NCBI GenBank assembly: GCA_937928295.1
Contig: CALEYY010000019.1
Coordinates: forward strand, 1-22,404
DNA: 22,404 bases
Source: an uncultured Moraxellaceae bacterium
GTDB lineage: Bacteria; Pseudomonadota; Gammaproteobacteria; Pseudomonadales; Moraxellaceae
Direction of reading: 5' to 3'
The notes under the pieces are model-generated. The model saw nothing but the letters and a program-made list of their open reading frames with translations. It was not told the DNA's origin and did no database searches. The position numbers and the translations under genes are program-made. Below are positions 1-6,460 of the stretch, in pieces. Position 1 is the stretch's first letter, and each line of letters opens with the position of its first letter.

Positions 1-579
1 CTTGTAGTCACTGAGCAGCCAGCCCATGGCCGACTGGCTGACCGCGCCGATCACGGCCAGCGCAATGATCTGACCTTCTTCGTCGCCAATGCTCCAGCGC
101 GGGTACAGATTTCGCGCAAGCCCGAGAAACAGCGTGGCAAAGCCGTTGATGCCGGCGTTGTAGATTTGATCGACTCGCGGGCTGACGCCGAGAATTTCCA
201 GCCAGATCACACGGGCTGCTTGCGCATCCTCAACGCCCGCGAAAAACGCATCCAACCCGTCTTTGACCAACGCATCCAGATCATCTGACGAACGCTCGGC
301 GGAAATCGCCTGCAGTACCTTGCGCTGCAATTCATCCAAGCAGTTCCGATAGACCTCAACCAGCAAATCCTCTGTGCTGGTGAAGGATTCGTAAAAGTAG
401 CGATCCGTGAGCTTGGCCTGCTTGCACAGCGTTCGCACCGTCGTGGCGCGGTAGCCTATGCTGCCGAACAGCACCAGCCCGGCATCGAGAAATTGCTGGC
501 GACGACGCAGCACGCGTTCGCCAGGGCTTTCGCCGGCGTATGGCCGACCTGTCTCGGAGACATATTTATCTTTTTTCAT
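1..579 (-). CDS. TetR/AcrR-family transcriptional regulator (C-terminus beyond window)
   Basis: I read 193 in-frame codons from the ATG at 579 to the window edge with no stop, so the C-terminus is missing. The N-terminus looks like a TetR DNA-binding domain. A helix rich in R and Q (about residues 22-40, ending LFGSIGYRATTV) is followed by a helix-turn-helix around residues 46-66, with TLCKQAKLTDRYFYESF typical of the recognition helix. The rest is helical and would be the ligand-binding and dimer domain. The gene diverges from the BVMO gene, and the shared 99-base gap carries inverted repeats over promoter-like boxes. It is therefore probably an autoregulated local repressor of the BVMO-SDR-DUF2505 genes, relieved by a hydrophobic substrate or product. 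The family call is firm; target and ligand are inferred. Confidence 0.88.
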   Translation of the reverse strand, partial: MKKDKYVSETGRPYAGESPGERVLRRRQQFLDAGLVLFGSIGYRATTVRTLCKQAKLTDRYFYESFTSTEDLLVEVYRNCLDELQRKVLQAISAERSSDDLDALVKDGLDAFFAGVEDAQAARVIWLEILGVSPRVDQIYNAGINGFATLFLGLARNLYPRWSIGDEEGQIIALAVIGAVSQSAMGWLLSDYK

Positions 580-587
580 GGCCACAT

Positions 588-616
588 TTGACATCACTCG
601 TCGTCAAATGTAAAGT
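588..616 (+). promoter_or_regulatory. Candidate sigma-70 promoter of the BVMO operon
   Basis: A perfect -35 box TTGACA at 588-593 is followed after 17 bases by TAAAGT at 611-616 (4 of 6 matches to TATAAT). Transcription would start near 623, giving a leader of about 55 bases. The -35 box lies inside one inverted repeat and the -10 box at the edge of another, so a bound repressor would block polymerase. Confidence 0.5.
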
Positions 617-634
617 GATGTCATGTGTCGTCAA
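607..634 (-). promoter_or_regulatory. Candidate promoter of the divergent tetR gene
   Basis: On the minus strand, TTGACG (complement of 629-634) is followed after 16 bases by TACATT (complement of 607-612). Each box matches consensus at 4 to 5 of 6 positions. It overlaps the BVMO promoter and operator almost completely, which would couple the two genes. It is weaker than the plus-strand candidate. Confidence 0.33.
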
Positions 635-678
635 ATGCGTCGCGCGGGCCGAGTCCGTGCATCCTGGAGTAATGCAGT

Positions 679-2136
679 ATGAAATCGTATTCAGTCATCA
701 TCATTGGCAGTGGATTTGGCGGTCAATGCGCGGCCATCAACCTGAGCAAAATGGGCATTTCGGACTTCCTGATTCTGGAACGCCGTGACTTCATGGGCGG
801 CACCTGGTGCCAGAACAGCTATCCTGGTGCGGCCGTGGATGTGCAATCGCCGCTCTACTCCATCTCGTCCGAGCCGTATAAATGGAGCCAGATGTTCGCC
901 GAGCAGGCGGAGCTGGAGGAATACACCAATCATGTGGTGAACAAGTACGGCCTGCGCGCCAAGACCGAAACGAACGCCAATGTGCTGAGCGTGACCTGGG
1001 ATGAAGCCAGCCAGTCCTGGGATGTGCAAACTGAAACCAAGGGTACTTTCCGCGCGCAGACTCTGATCAATGCCTCGGACCCGCTGAGCACGCCGGTCAC
1101 GCCGAATTTCCCCGGCCGCGACAGTTTCAAGGGCAAGTCGTTCCACACTAATAACTGGGATCACAGCTACGATTACGCCGGTAAGCGTGTTGCCATCATC
1201 GGTAGCGGTGCCAGCGCGGCGCAGGTGATTCCGGCCATCGCGGGGAAAGTTCAGCACCTGCATGTGTTCCAGCGTTCGCCGCATTGGGTGCTGCCGCGCC
1301 CGGACAAGCGTTTCAACAAATTCGAGCGTCAGTTGCTGGGCATCAAACCGCTGTACAAGGCACTCCGCAGCATCATTTACTGGTCGCTGGAAAGCCGCGT
1401 CATCGGCTTCAAGTATTCCAAGCAGATGCTCAATCTGGTCGCGCAGAAAGCGGCGCTGCGACATATCAAGAAGCAGATTCCTGATCCTGTGCTACGCGCC
1501 AAGGTGACGCCGGATTACACCATCGGTTGTAAGCGCATCATCCTGTCAAACACGCTCTACCCTGCCCTTGCCGGCAAGAATGCCTCGCTCTACACGCGCG
1601 ATCAGGGCATCAGCGCCATCAACGAAACCGGCATTCTGACGCAGGATGGTCAGCAGCTGGATGTCGATCTGATTGTCTATTCGACGGGTTATGACGCTAC
1701 GGACGGCGTGATTTCCTATCCGGTGATCGGTCGTGAAGGCCAGACGCTGGGCAAGTTTTGGGAGCAGTTCCCGCGTGCCTATCTGGGCACCAGCATCCCC
1801 GGCTTCCCGAACCTGTTCGTGGTGACAGGCCCGAATACCGGCATCGGCCATACTTCGGCGATTTTTGTCATCGAGGCACAGATGAGCTACATCATGAAGA
1901 GCATCGCCACGCTCAAGCAGAAAAATGTCCGCGCCATTGAGGTGACGCCTGAGGCCGAGGCGGATTACACGCAGATGATCCATGCCGAAATGGAAAAGAC
2001 CGTGTGGAAAACCGGTGGTTGCCAGAGCTGGTATCAGAGCAAGAGCGGCCATGTCGTGGCCATGTTCCCCGGCTTCAGCTTTACCTATCGCCAGATGGCG
2101 CAGGCGTTCAAGCCTGACCACCACACTTACTCCTGA
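679..2136 (+). CDS. Baeyer-Villiger / flavin-containing monooxygenase
   Basis: This 485-residue protein carries the type I BVMO signatures. The FAD dinucleotide-binding loop GSGFGG is at residues 10-15. The motif GGTWCQNSYPGAAVD (40-54) fits the second BVMO fingerprint. The classical FxGxxxHxxxWD motif is FKGKSFHTNNWD at 150-161, followed by the NADPH-binding loop GSGASA at 175-180. The length is normal for the family. Such enzymes use NADPH, FAD and O2 to insert oxygen beside a carbonyl, turning ketones into esters or lactones. The start has GGAG at 666-669, nine bases upstream. The SDR gene follows after 14 bases and is probably cotranscribed. The substrate cannot be read from sequence. It is clearly related to the second BVMO at the right end of the window. 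Confidence 0.92.
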   Translation: MKSYSVIIIGSGFGGQCAAINLSKMGISDFLILERRDFMGGTWCQNSYPGAAVDVQSPLYSISSEPYKWSQMFAEQAELEEYTNHVVNKYGLRAKTETNANVLSVTWDEASQSWDVQTETKGTFRAQTLINASDPLSTPVTPNFPGRDSFKGKSFHTNNWDHSYDYAGKRVAIIGSGASAAQVIPAIAGKVQHLHVFQRSPHWVLPRPDKRFNKFERQLLGIKPLYKALRSIIYWSLESRVIGFKYSKQMLNLVAQKAALRHIKKQIPDPVLRAKVTPDYTIGCKRIILSNTLYPALAGKNASLYTRDQGISAINETGILTQDGQQLDVDLIVYSTGYDATDGVISYPVIGREGQTLGKFWEQFPRAYLGTSIPGFPNLFVVTGPNTGIGHTSAIFVIEAQMSYIMKSIATLKQKNVRAIEVTPEAEADYTQMIHAEMEKTVWKTGGCQSWYQSKSGHVVAMFPGFSFTYRQMAQAFKPDHHTYS

Positions 2137-2150
2137 GCACAGGAAACAAC

Positions 2151-2969
2151 ATGAAGAATTTTAAAGACAAGGTTGCCATCGTTACCGGTGGCGGCGGCAA
2201 TGGCATCGGCAATGCGCTGGTGAATGAACTGGCCAAGGCTGGCGCGCATGTGGCGTTTTGCGATATCGCCAATCTCGACAAGACCGCGCAGGAGATCGCG
2301 CAGTACGGCGTCAGAAGCTACAGCGAGCAGGTCGATATTGGCGACAAGCAGGCCATCAATCGCTTCGTGGATAATGTGCTGGCCGAATTCGGGCACATCG
2401 ACATCCTGATCAATAACGCCGGTATTGCGCTTGGCGATCTGACCTTTGAGGAGGCCAGCGAGGCTGACTTCGAGAAGATCACCAACATCAACTACTGGGG
2501 TGTGATTCACACGACGCAGCGCTGCTATCCGCATCTGCTGAAGCGACCGGAAGCTGCCATTGTGAACCTGTCCAGCTCGCAGGGCATTTTGGCGCTGCCG
2601 TATCTGGTGCCGTATTGCACCACCAAGTTTGCCGTACGCGGCTTTACCGACAGCCTGCGCGCAGAGCACAAGATTCGTGGCATCAATCATGTCACGGTGC
2701 ACACCGTGCATCCGGGTGCGGTTGCCACCAACATCACGCTCAATGCCGATCATCACAACGCCAGCACGAAGCGCTTTCACGAAGATCTACAGAAAGGTGT
2801 GTCGCGCTTCCAAGCGGCGCAGACGATTCTCAAGGGCATACGCAACAACACCGGCCGCATCATGATCAGCGATGGCGGCGCGCAAGACATTTTGGCCCGG
2901 CTCATGCCCACCGCTTATGTCGGCGTTGTTAAACTGATCATGAAGCTGCGCAAGATCGAAGCGCGTTAA
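2151..2969 (+). CDS. Short-chain dehydrogenase/reductase (SDR)
   Basis: This is a classical SDR of 272 residues. The glycine-rich cofactor loop TGGGGNGIG is at residues 12-20, NNAG at 88-91, the catalytic serine in NLSSSQG (S141-S143), and YCTTK gives Y155 and K159 of the YxxxK motif. The D after beta-strand 2 (FCDIANLD) hints at NAD(H) rather than NADP(H). SDRs interconvert alcohols and ketones or aldehydes. Sitting 14 bases after the BVMO stop, it could make or remove the BVMO's ketone substrate. An A-rich AGGAA lies upstream of the ATG. Family and catalytic residues are seen directly; substrate and direction are inferred. Confidence 0.92.
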   Translation: MKNFKDKVAIVTGGGGNGIGNALVNELAKAGAHVAFCDIANLDKTAQEIAQYGVRSYSEQVDIGDKQAINRFVDNVLAEFGHIDILINNAGIALGDLTFEEASEADFEKITNINYWGVIHTTQRCYPHLLKRPEAAIVNLSSSQGILALPYLVPYCTTKFAVRGFTDSLRAEHKIRGINHVTVHTVHPGAVATNITLNADHHNASTKRFHEDLQKGVSRFQAAQTILKGIRNNTGRIMISDGGAQDILARLMPTAYVGVVKLIMKLRKIEAR

Positions 2970-3001
2970 GCGCCATTTCATTCTTAGAAGAGAGAAAATC
3001 C

Positions 3002-3493
3002 ATGCAATACACCGAACAGAATACGCACGCGAAAAACACCGATGTTGTGCTCAAGATGTTTACAGACAAGTCCTATTTTCTGAATAAATACAAAAAGGTA
3101 GGGGCTACTAATATCGAAGTGCTTGAATGCACTAAGGCGGATGACAAGTTCAGCATCACCACCAGCCGTCAGGTCGCCGTGGAAGCGCCGGTGCCTGCGT
3201 TCGCGAAGAAGCTGGTGCCGGAGCAAATCACCATCGTGCAGACAGATACCTGGGACTTGAAGACAAAAACCGGCACGCTGGATATCCAGTTCAAGGGCAT
3301 CCCGGTCACGATCAAATGCGCCATGTCACTGCACGACAAAGGAAGCGAGTGCATCCAGGATCTGAATTTCACGCTGAAAGTCAGCGTTCCGCTGATTGGC
3401 GGCAAGCTTGAGCAGCTGCTGGCTGACGACTTGCGCCGAAAATTTGCCGCCGATGGCGCGGCAGCGCGAGAGCTGTTGAAGGATTATTCCTGA
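3002..3493 (+). CDS. DUF2505 family protein (START-like fold predicted)
   Basis: This 163-residue soluble protein has no signal peptide or membrane segment. Alternating beta-strands, a central proline-rich turn (EAPVPAFAKKLVPE) and a C-terminal amphipathic helix (about residues 138-160) fit the DUF2505 family. That family is usually thought to have an SRPBCC/START-like cavity that binds hydrophobic molecules. The AGAAGAGAG stretch just upstream is an adequate ribosome binding site. It is the third gene of the BVMO-SDR cluster, 32 bases after the SDR. A role in holding or presenting a lipophilic intermediate is plausible but is inference only. No catalytic motif is apparent. Confidence 0.68.
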   Translation: MQYTEQNTHAKNTDVVLKMFTDKSYFLNKYKKVGATNIEVLECTKADDKFSITTSRQVAVEAPVPAFAKKLVPEQITIVQTDTWDLKTKTGTLDIQFKGIPVTIKCAMSLHDKGSECIQDLNFTLKVSVPLIGGKLEQLLADDLRRKFAADGAAARELLKDYS

Positions 3494-3499
3494 GCCTTT

Positions 3500-3525
3500 C
3501 CTGTGCAAATCAAGCCTGTGCAAAT
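3500..3525 (+). repeat. 11-base tandem direct repeat, possible regulator site
   Basis: CCTGTGCAAAT occurs at 3500-3510 and again at 3515-3525, a 15-base period, in the short gap between the DUF2505 and MFS genes. The copies are perfect. It could be a binding site controlling the MFS gene or merely a small duplication. Confidence 0.4.
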
Positions 3526-3578
3526 TGAGCTCGCCGGCTCTACACTCCGACGAGCTTAAGCACATCAGGACCCCCCGC

Positions 3579-4781
3579 ATGCGTCATTACAAGGCTAGTT
3601 TGCCCTTCATTCTGATTACCGTTTTTGTGGATGTGCTGGGTATCGGCCTGATGCTGCCGGTGTTGCCGTCACTGGTTGGCGAGCTGGCCGGGTCGTCGGA
3701 CTTGCAGTCGTACTGGTATGGCGCGCTGATGGTGACCTTCGGGCTGACCCAGTTCCTGGCGATGCCGATGCTGGGCGCGCTCAGCGACCGCTACGGTCGT
3801 CGCCCGGTGCTGTTGTTGTCCATCTTCGGGCTGGGCATTGCCTATCTGGTCTCGGCCACCACGCACTCGCTGACCGTGCTGTTGCTGTCACGCGTGATCA
3901 GTGGCGGCACCAGCGCCAGCTTTACGGTGGCTAATGCTTATGTGGCCGACATCACCACGCCGGCGGAGCGCAGCAAGGGCTTTGGCGCCATTGGTGCGGC
4001 GTTCGGCCTCGGCTTTATTGTCGGGCCGGCACTGGGCGGGCTTTTGGCTGATGGCGACCTGCGCCTGCCATTCTGGATTGCCGCCTCTATGGCCTTGCTG
4101 AACTGGCTTTATGGCTGGTTCGTGCTCCCGGAGTCGCTGCCGGTCGAGCGTCGCCGCCCGATTCGACTCAGCCAGGCCAATCCCTTTGGCGCTCTCAAGC
4201 ATCTCTCCAGCCTGCATGGCATCGGCTTGCTGATTGTGGTGTACACCTTGGTGTTGCTGGCGCAATGGATTTTGCAGACGACCTGGGTGCTCTACACCAG
4301 CTTCCGCTTTCACTGGCAACCCTCAGACAACGGCATCGCGCTGTGCTTGGTCGGGCTGATGGCCGTGCTGGCGCAAGGCGTGTTTATGGGGCCGCTGCTC
4401 AAGCGTTTCGGCGAAAAGCGTCTGGCACTGATGGCGATGACTTCGGCCATGTGCGCCTCCATCGGTTACGGTCTGATTGATCAGAGCTGGATGCTGTATC
4501 TGCTGATCTCGGCCAATATGCTGTCGTTCACAGCATCGCCGGCGCTGCAAGGCATCATCTCCAAGGCCGCGCATGAAACCGAGCAAGGCCTGACGCAGGG
4601 CGCGCTGAATTCGATTGCCAGTCTGACCACGGTAGTGGCACCGCTGATCGGTACGCCATTGCTGGGCATGGTCTCGCATCTGCCCGAGCATGACTGGCGC
4701 ATGGGCGCGACCTTCTTTGTCAGTGCCGGCTTGCAGTTCATCGCCATCCTGCTGGCGCGACGGCATTTTCGGACGGCGTAA
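3579..4781 (+). CDS. MFS efflux transporter, TetA-like (DHA1) type
   Basis: This 400-residue polytopic inner-membrane protein has about 12 hydrophobic segments. The major-facilitator motif A, GALSDRYGRRPVL, sits in the loop between helices 2 and 3. A motif-C-like stretch (GFIVGPALGGLLA) is in helix 5, and N-terminal VDVLGIGLMLPVLP is typical of tetracycline/multidrug proton antiporters. I chose the ATG at 3579, with AGGA nine bases upstream. An in-frame TTG at 3525 would add 18 non-hydrophobic residues and has no binding site. The gene is 85 bases downstream of the DUF2505 gene and could belong to the same unit or have its own promoter. It probably exports a small lipophilic compound; tetracycline resistance itself should not be assumed. 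Confidence 0.88.
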   Translation: MRHYKASLPFILITVFVDVLGIGLMLPVLPSLVGELAGSSDLQSYWYGALMVTFGLTQFLAMPMLGALSDRYGRRPVLLLSIFGLGIAYLVSATTHSLTVLLLSRVISGGTSASFTVANAYVADITTPAERSKGFGAIGAAFGLGFIVGPALGGLLADGDLRLPFWIAASMALLNWLYGWFVLPESLPVERRRPIRLSQANPFGALKHLSSLHGIGLLIVVYTLVLLAQWILQTTWVLYTSFRFHWQPSDNGIALCLVGLMAVLAQGVFMGPLLKRFGEKRLALMAMTSAMCASIGYGLIDQSWMLYLLISANMLSFTASPALQGIISKAAHETEQGLTQGALNSIASLTTVVAPLIGTPLLGMVSHLPEHDWRMGATFFVSAGLQFIAILLARRHFRTA

Positions 4782-4806
4782 CGAAATCACCATGGCTGCG
4801 TCCAAC

Positions 4807-4828
4807 CCTTGCAGGATGTCCTGCAAGG
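4807..4828 (+). promoter_or_regulatory. Perfect hairpin covering the Shine-Dalgarno of the patatin gene
   Basis: CCTTGCAGGA (4807-4816) is the exact reverse complement of TCCTGCAAGG (4819-4828), separated by two bases. The last base pairs would open to give a four-base loop. The 3' arm runs into AAGGAG (4825-4830), which is the ribosome binding site of the gene starting at 4838. No run of T follows, so it is not a usual intrinsic terminator. It could restrict translation of the patatin gene. Confidence 0.55.
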
Positions 4829-4837
4829 AGATTCACC

Positions 4838-5698
4838 ATGGCACAAGAAAAAACAGCCTGGGTTCTGGCCGGTGGCGGCAGCCTAGGTGCGGTTCAAGTC
4901 GGCATGTTGCAGGCGCTGGCAGAGGCTGGCGAGCAGCCTGACCTCATTCTTGGCGCGTCTGTTGGTGCCATCAACAGCGCCTATTTCTCAGCATTTCCCA
5001 CGGTGGCTGGTGCGCAGCAACTCCTGCAAATTTGGGCATCCTTGCGGCGTGAGGATGTCTTTCCGCTCACGCTCTTTTCCGGCCTTCGCGCCTTGTGGTC
5101 AAGGCAAGGGCACTTGTTGGAGCCTGATGCGCTGCAACGGCTGATCGCGAGAGCTTTGCCTTTCGAGCGTATCGAGCAGGCCGGCATACCACTTCACATC
5201 ATGACCACAGACTTGCTGACAGGTGCCGAGGTTTTGCTCTCCGATGGTCCGGCGGCTTCCGCGCTGCTGGCCAGCGCCGCCATTCCCGTGGTGTTTCCAT
5301 CAGTCCGGCGTGGAGAGCACTGGCTGGTGGATGGCAGTGTGGCTTGCAATACTCCCATCGCCAGCGCCATCAGTTTGGGCGCCACACGAATTGTCGTGCT
5401 GCCGACCGGCTTTGGCTGCGCCAGCGCTGTCGCACCGTCGAGCCTGAGCGGGCGTGCTTTGCATGTCGTCAATCTGCTCAGCATGCGACAGCTGGTGCGC
5501 GATGTGGGGCTCTACCAGCAGCAGGTGCATATCGTGATTGTGCCCAGCCTGTGTCCGCTCAATGTCTCAGTCTTTGACTTCTCGCAAACCACAGAAATGG
5601 CCGCACGAGCATGTGAGCAAACACGCGCCTGGCTCGCGCAGGATGGCTTGGCACAAACTGGCATTCCCATGGCATTGCAGGCGCATCATCACGGATAA
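4838..5698 (+). CDS. Patatin-like phospholipase / lipid acyl hydrolase
   Basis: This 286-residue protein has the patatin catalytic layout. The oxyanion-hole loop GGGSLGA is at residues 12-18, the nucleophile elbow GASVG gives S41, and the dyad aspartate is D165 in VDGSV. There is no signal peptide, so it probably acts in the cytoplasm or at the inner membrane. Family members hydrolyse phospholipids, lipids or other esters. The ATG has a strong AAGGAG seven bases upstream, but that site lies partly in a perfect hairpin. It follows the MFS gene by 56 bases on the same strand with no terminator between. It could cleave the esters that the upstream BVMO would produce, which is inference from position. 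The catalytic residues are seen directly. Confidence 0.9.
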   Translation: MAQEKTAWVLAGGGSLGAVQVGMLQALAEAGEQPDLILGASVGAINSAYFSAFPTVAGAQQLLQIWASLRREDVFPLTLFSGLRALWSRQGHLLEPDALQRLIARALPFERIEQAGIPLHIMTTDLLTGAEVLLSDGPAASALLASAAIPVVFPSVRRGEHWLVDGSVACNTPIASAISLGATRIVVLPTGFGCASAVAPSSLSGRALHVVNLLSMRQLVRDVGLYQQQVHIVIVPSLCPLNVSVFDFSQTTEMAARACEQTRAWLAQDGLAQTGIPMALQAHHHG

Positions 5699-5708
5699 GA
5701 CGAGATTC

Positions 5709-5760
5709 TTACGCCGGGCGCGCAAATGTCCTGCGCAATTACGCCGGTTTTCAGTACAAT
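5709..5760 (+). promoter_or_regulatory. Candidate rluA promoter with flanking repeats
   Basis: TACAAT at 5755-5760 (5 of 6 matches to TATAAT) ends only seven bases before the rluA ATG. Transcription from it would give a leaderless or nearly leaderless mRNA. No good -35 box is seen at the right distance. TTACGCCGG occurs at 5709-5717 and 5739-5747, a 30-base period, flanking an imperfect GCGCA...TGCGC dyad. A regulator site is possible. Confidence 0.33.
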
Positions 5761-5767
5761 CCGCGCC

Positions 5768-6445
5768 ATGAACGAGACCCTCACGCCTGCACTGCACTGC
5801 CCTTGCCCGGGTCTCGATTTGCTCCATGTGGATGCCGACTGCGTGGTTCTGCTCAAACCCTCCGGCTTGCACAGCGTTCCCGGCGTTGGCGAAGACAAGC
5901 ACGACAGCATCCTGACCCGCCTGCAAGCTCACGACCCCCAAATTCATGCCGTCCACCGACTAGACCGCGATACCTCTGGCGTGATGGTTTTTGGCCGGCA
6001 CAAAGCTGCCATCAGCCATCTCGGCAAACAGTTTCAGGCCCGCACCGTAGACAAGCGCTATGTCGCGCTGGTGGCTGGCGAGATGCAGCAGAACAGCGGC
6101 GAAATCGAGTTGGCGATGCGTTATGCCCCCGAAATCAAGCCGCGCCAGGTTGTCGATGCGGTCAACGGTAAACCGGCGCGGACGCTGTGGCAGGTGCTGG
6201 AGCATCGTCAGGGTTGCACGCTGGTGTCGCTGGAACCGTTTACGGGTCGCACTCATCAGTTGCGCGTGCATCTTCAGGCCATTGGTCATCCCATTCTCGG
6301 TGACAGCCTGTATGCGCCTTCCGAATGGCAGCAAGCCAGCCCGCGACTCTGCCTGCATGCCTGCGAGCTGGCGTTTGATCATCCTGCCAGTGGCCAGCGC
6401 ATGCACTATGAAGCACCTGAAAATTTCTTATCCATTTTATCGTGA
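5768..6445 (+). CDS. rluA: RluA-type 23S rRNA / tRNA pseudouridine synthase
   Basis: This 225-residue protein has the catalytic motif HRLDRDTSG with D66. It also has the RluA-family stretches GKPARTLWQVLE and TGRTHQLRVH followed by IGHPILGDSLYA. There is no N-terminal S4 domain, and the size is close to E. coli RluA, which makes pseudouridine at 23S rRNA U746 and tRNA U32. I chose the ATG at 5768. An in-frame upstream ATG at 5726 would overlap the promoter-like TACAAT and adds 14 unconserved residues. No Shine-Dalgarno sequence precedes the chosen start. rapA follows after 15 bases, the same order as in enterobacteria, which supports rluA over other RluA paralogues. Confidence 0.87.
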   Translation: MNETLTPALHCPCPGLDLLHVDADCVVLLKPSGLHSVPGVGEDKHDSILTRLQAHDPQIHAVHRLDRDTSGVMVFGRHKAAISHLGKQFQARTVDKRYVALVAGEMQQNSGEIELAMRYAPEIKPRQVVDAVNGKPARTLWQVLEHRQGCTLVSLEPFTGRTHQLRVHLQAIGHPILGDSLYAPSEWQQASPRLCLHACELAFDHPASGQRMHYEAPENFLSILS

Positions 6446-6460
6446 AAGCACGCCAAACCC

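Larger units (their letters stand above)
584..637. promoter_or_regulatory. Interleaved inverted and direct repeats, probable TetR operator
   Basis: Two perfect 9-base inverted repeats interlock. ACATTTGAC (584-592) pairs with GTCAAATGT (603-611), and GACATCACT (590-598) pairs with AGTGATGTC (614-622). The ten-base element TCGTCAAATG occurs at 601-610 and again at 628-637, 27 bases apart. This lies in the divergent tetR-BVMO gap and covers the best promoter boxes of both genes. That is the usual arrangement for an autoregulatory TetR operator. Binding itself is inferred. Confidence 0.55.

Noticed and set aside
691..1464. A 257-codon open frame on the minus strand inside the first BVMO gene
   Set aside because: It is antisense to conserved FAD and NADPH motifs, has no recognisable domain and no binding site. 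It is a shadow of the real gene.
4807..4828. Intrinsic terminator after the MFS gene
   Set aside because: The hairpin is perfect but is followed by GGAGATTCACC rather than a T-run, and its arm is the next gene's binding site.
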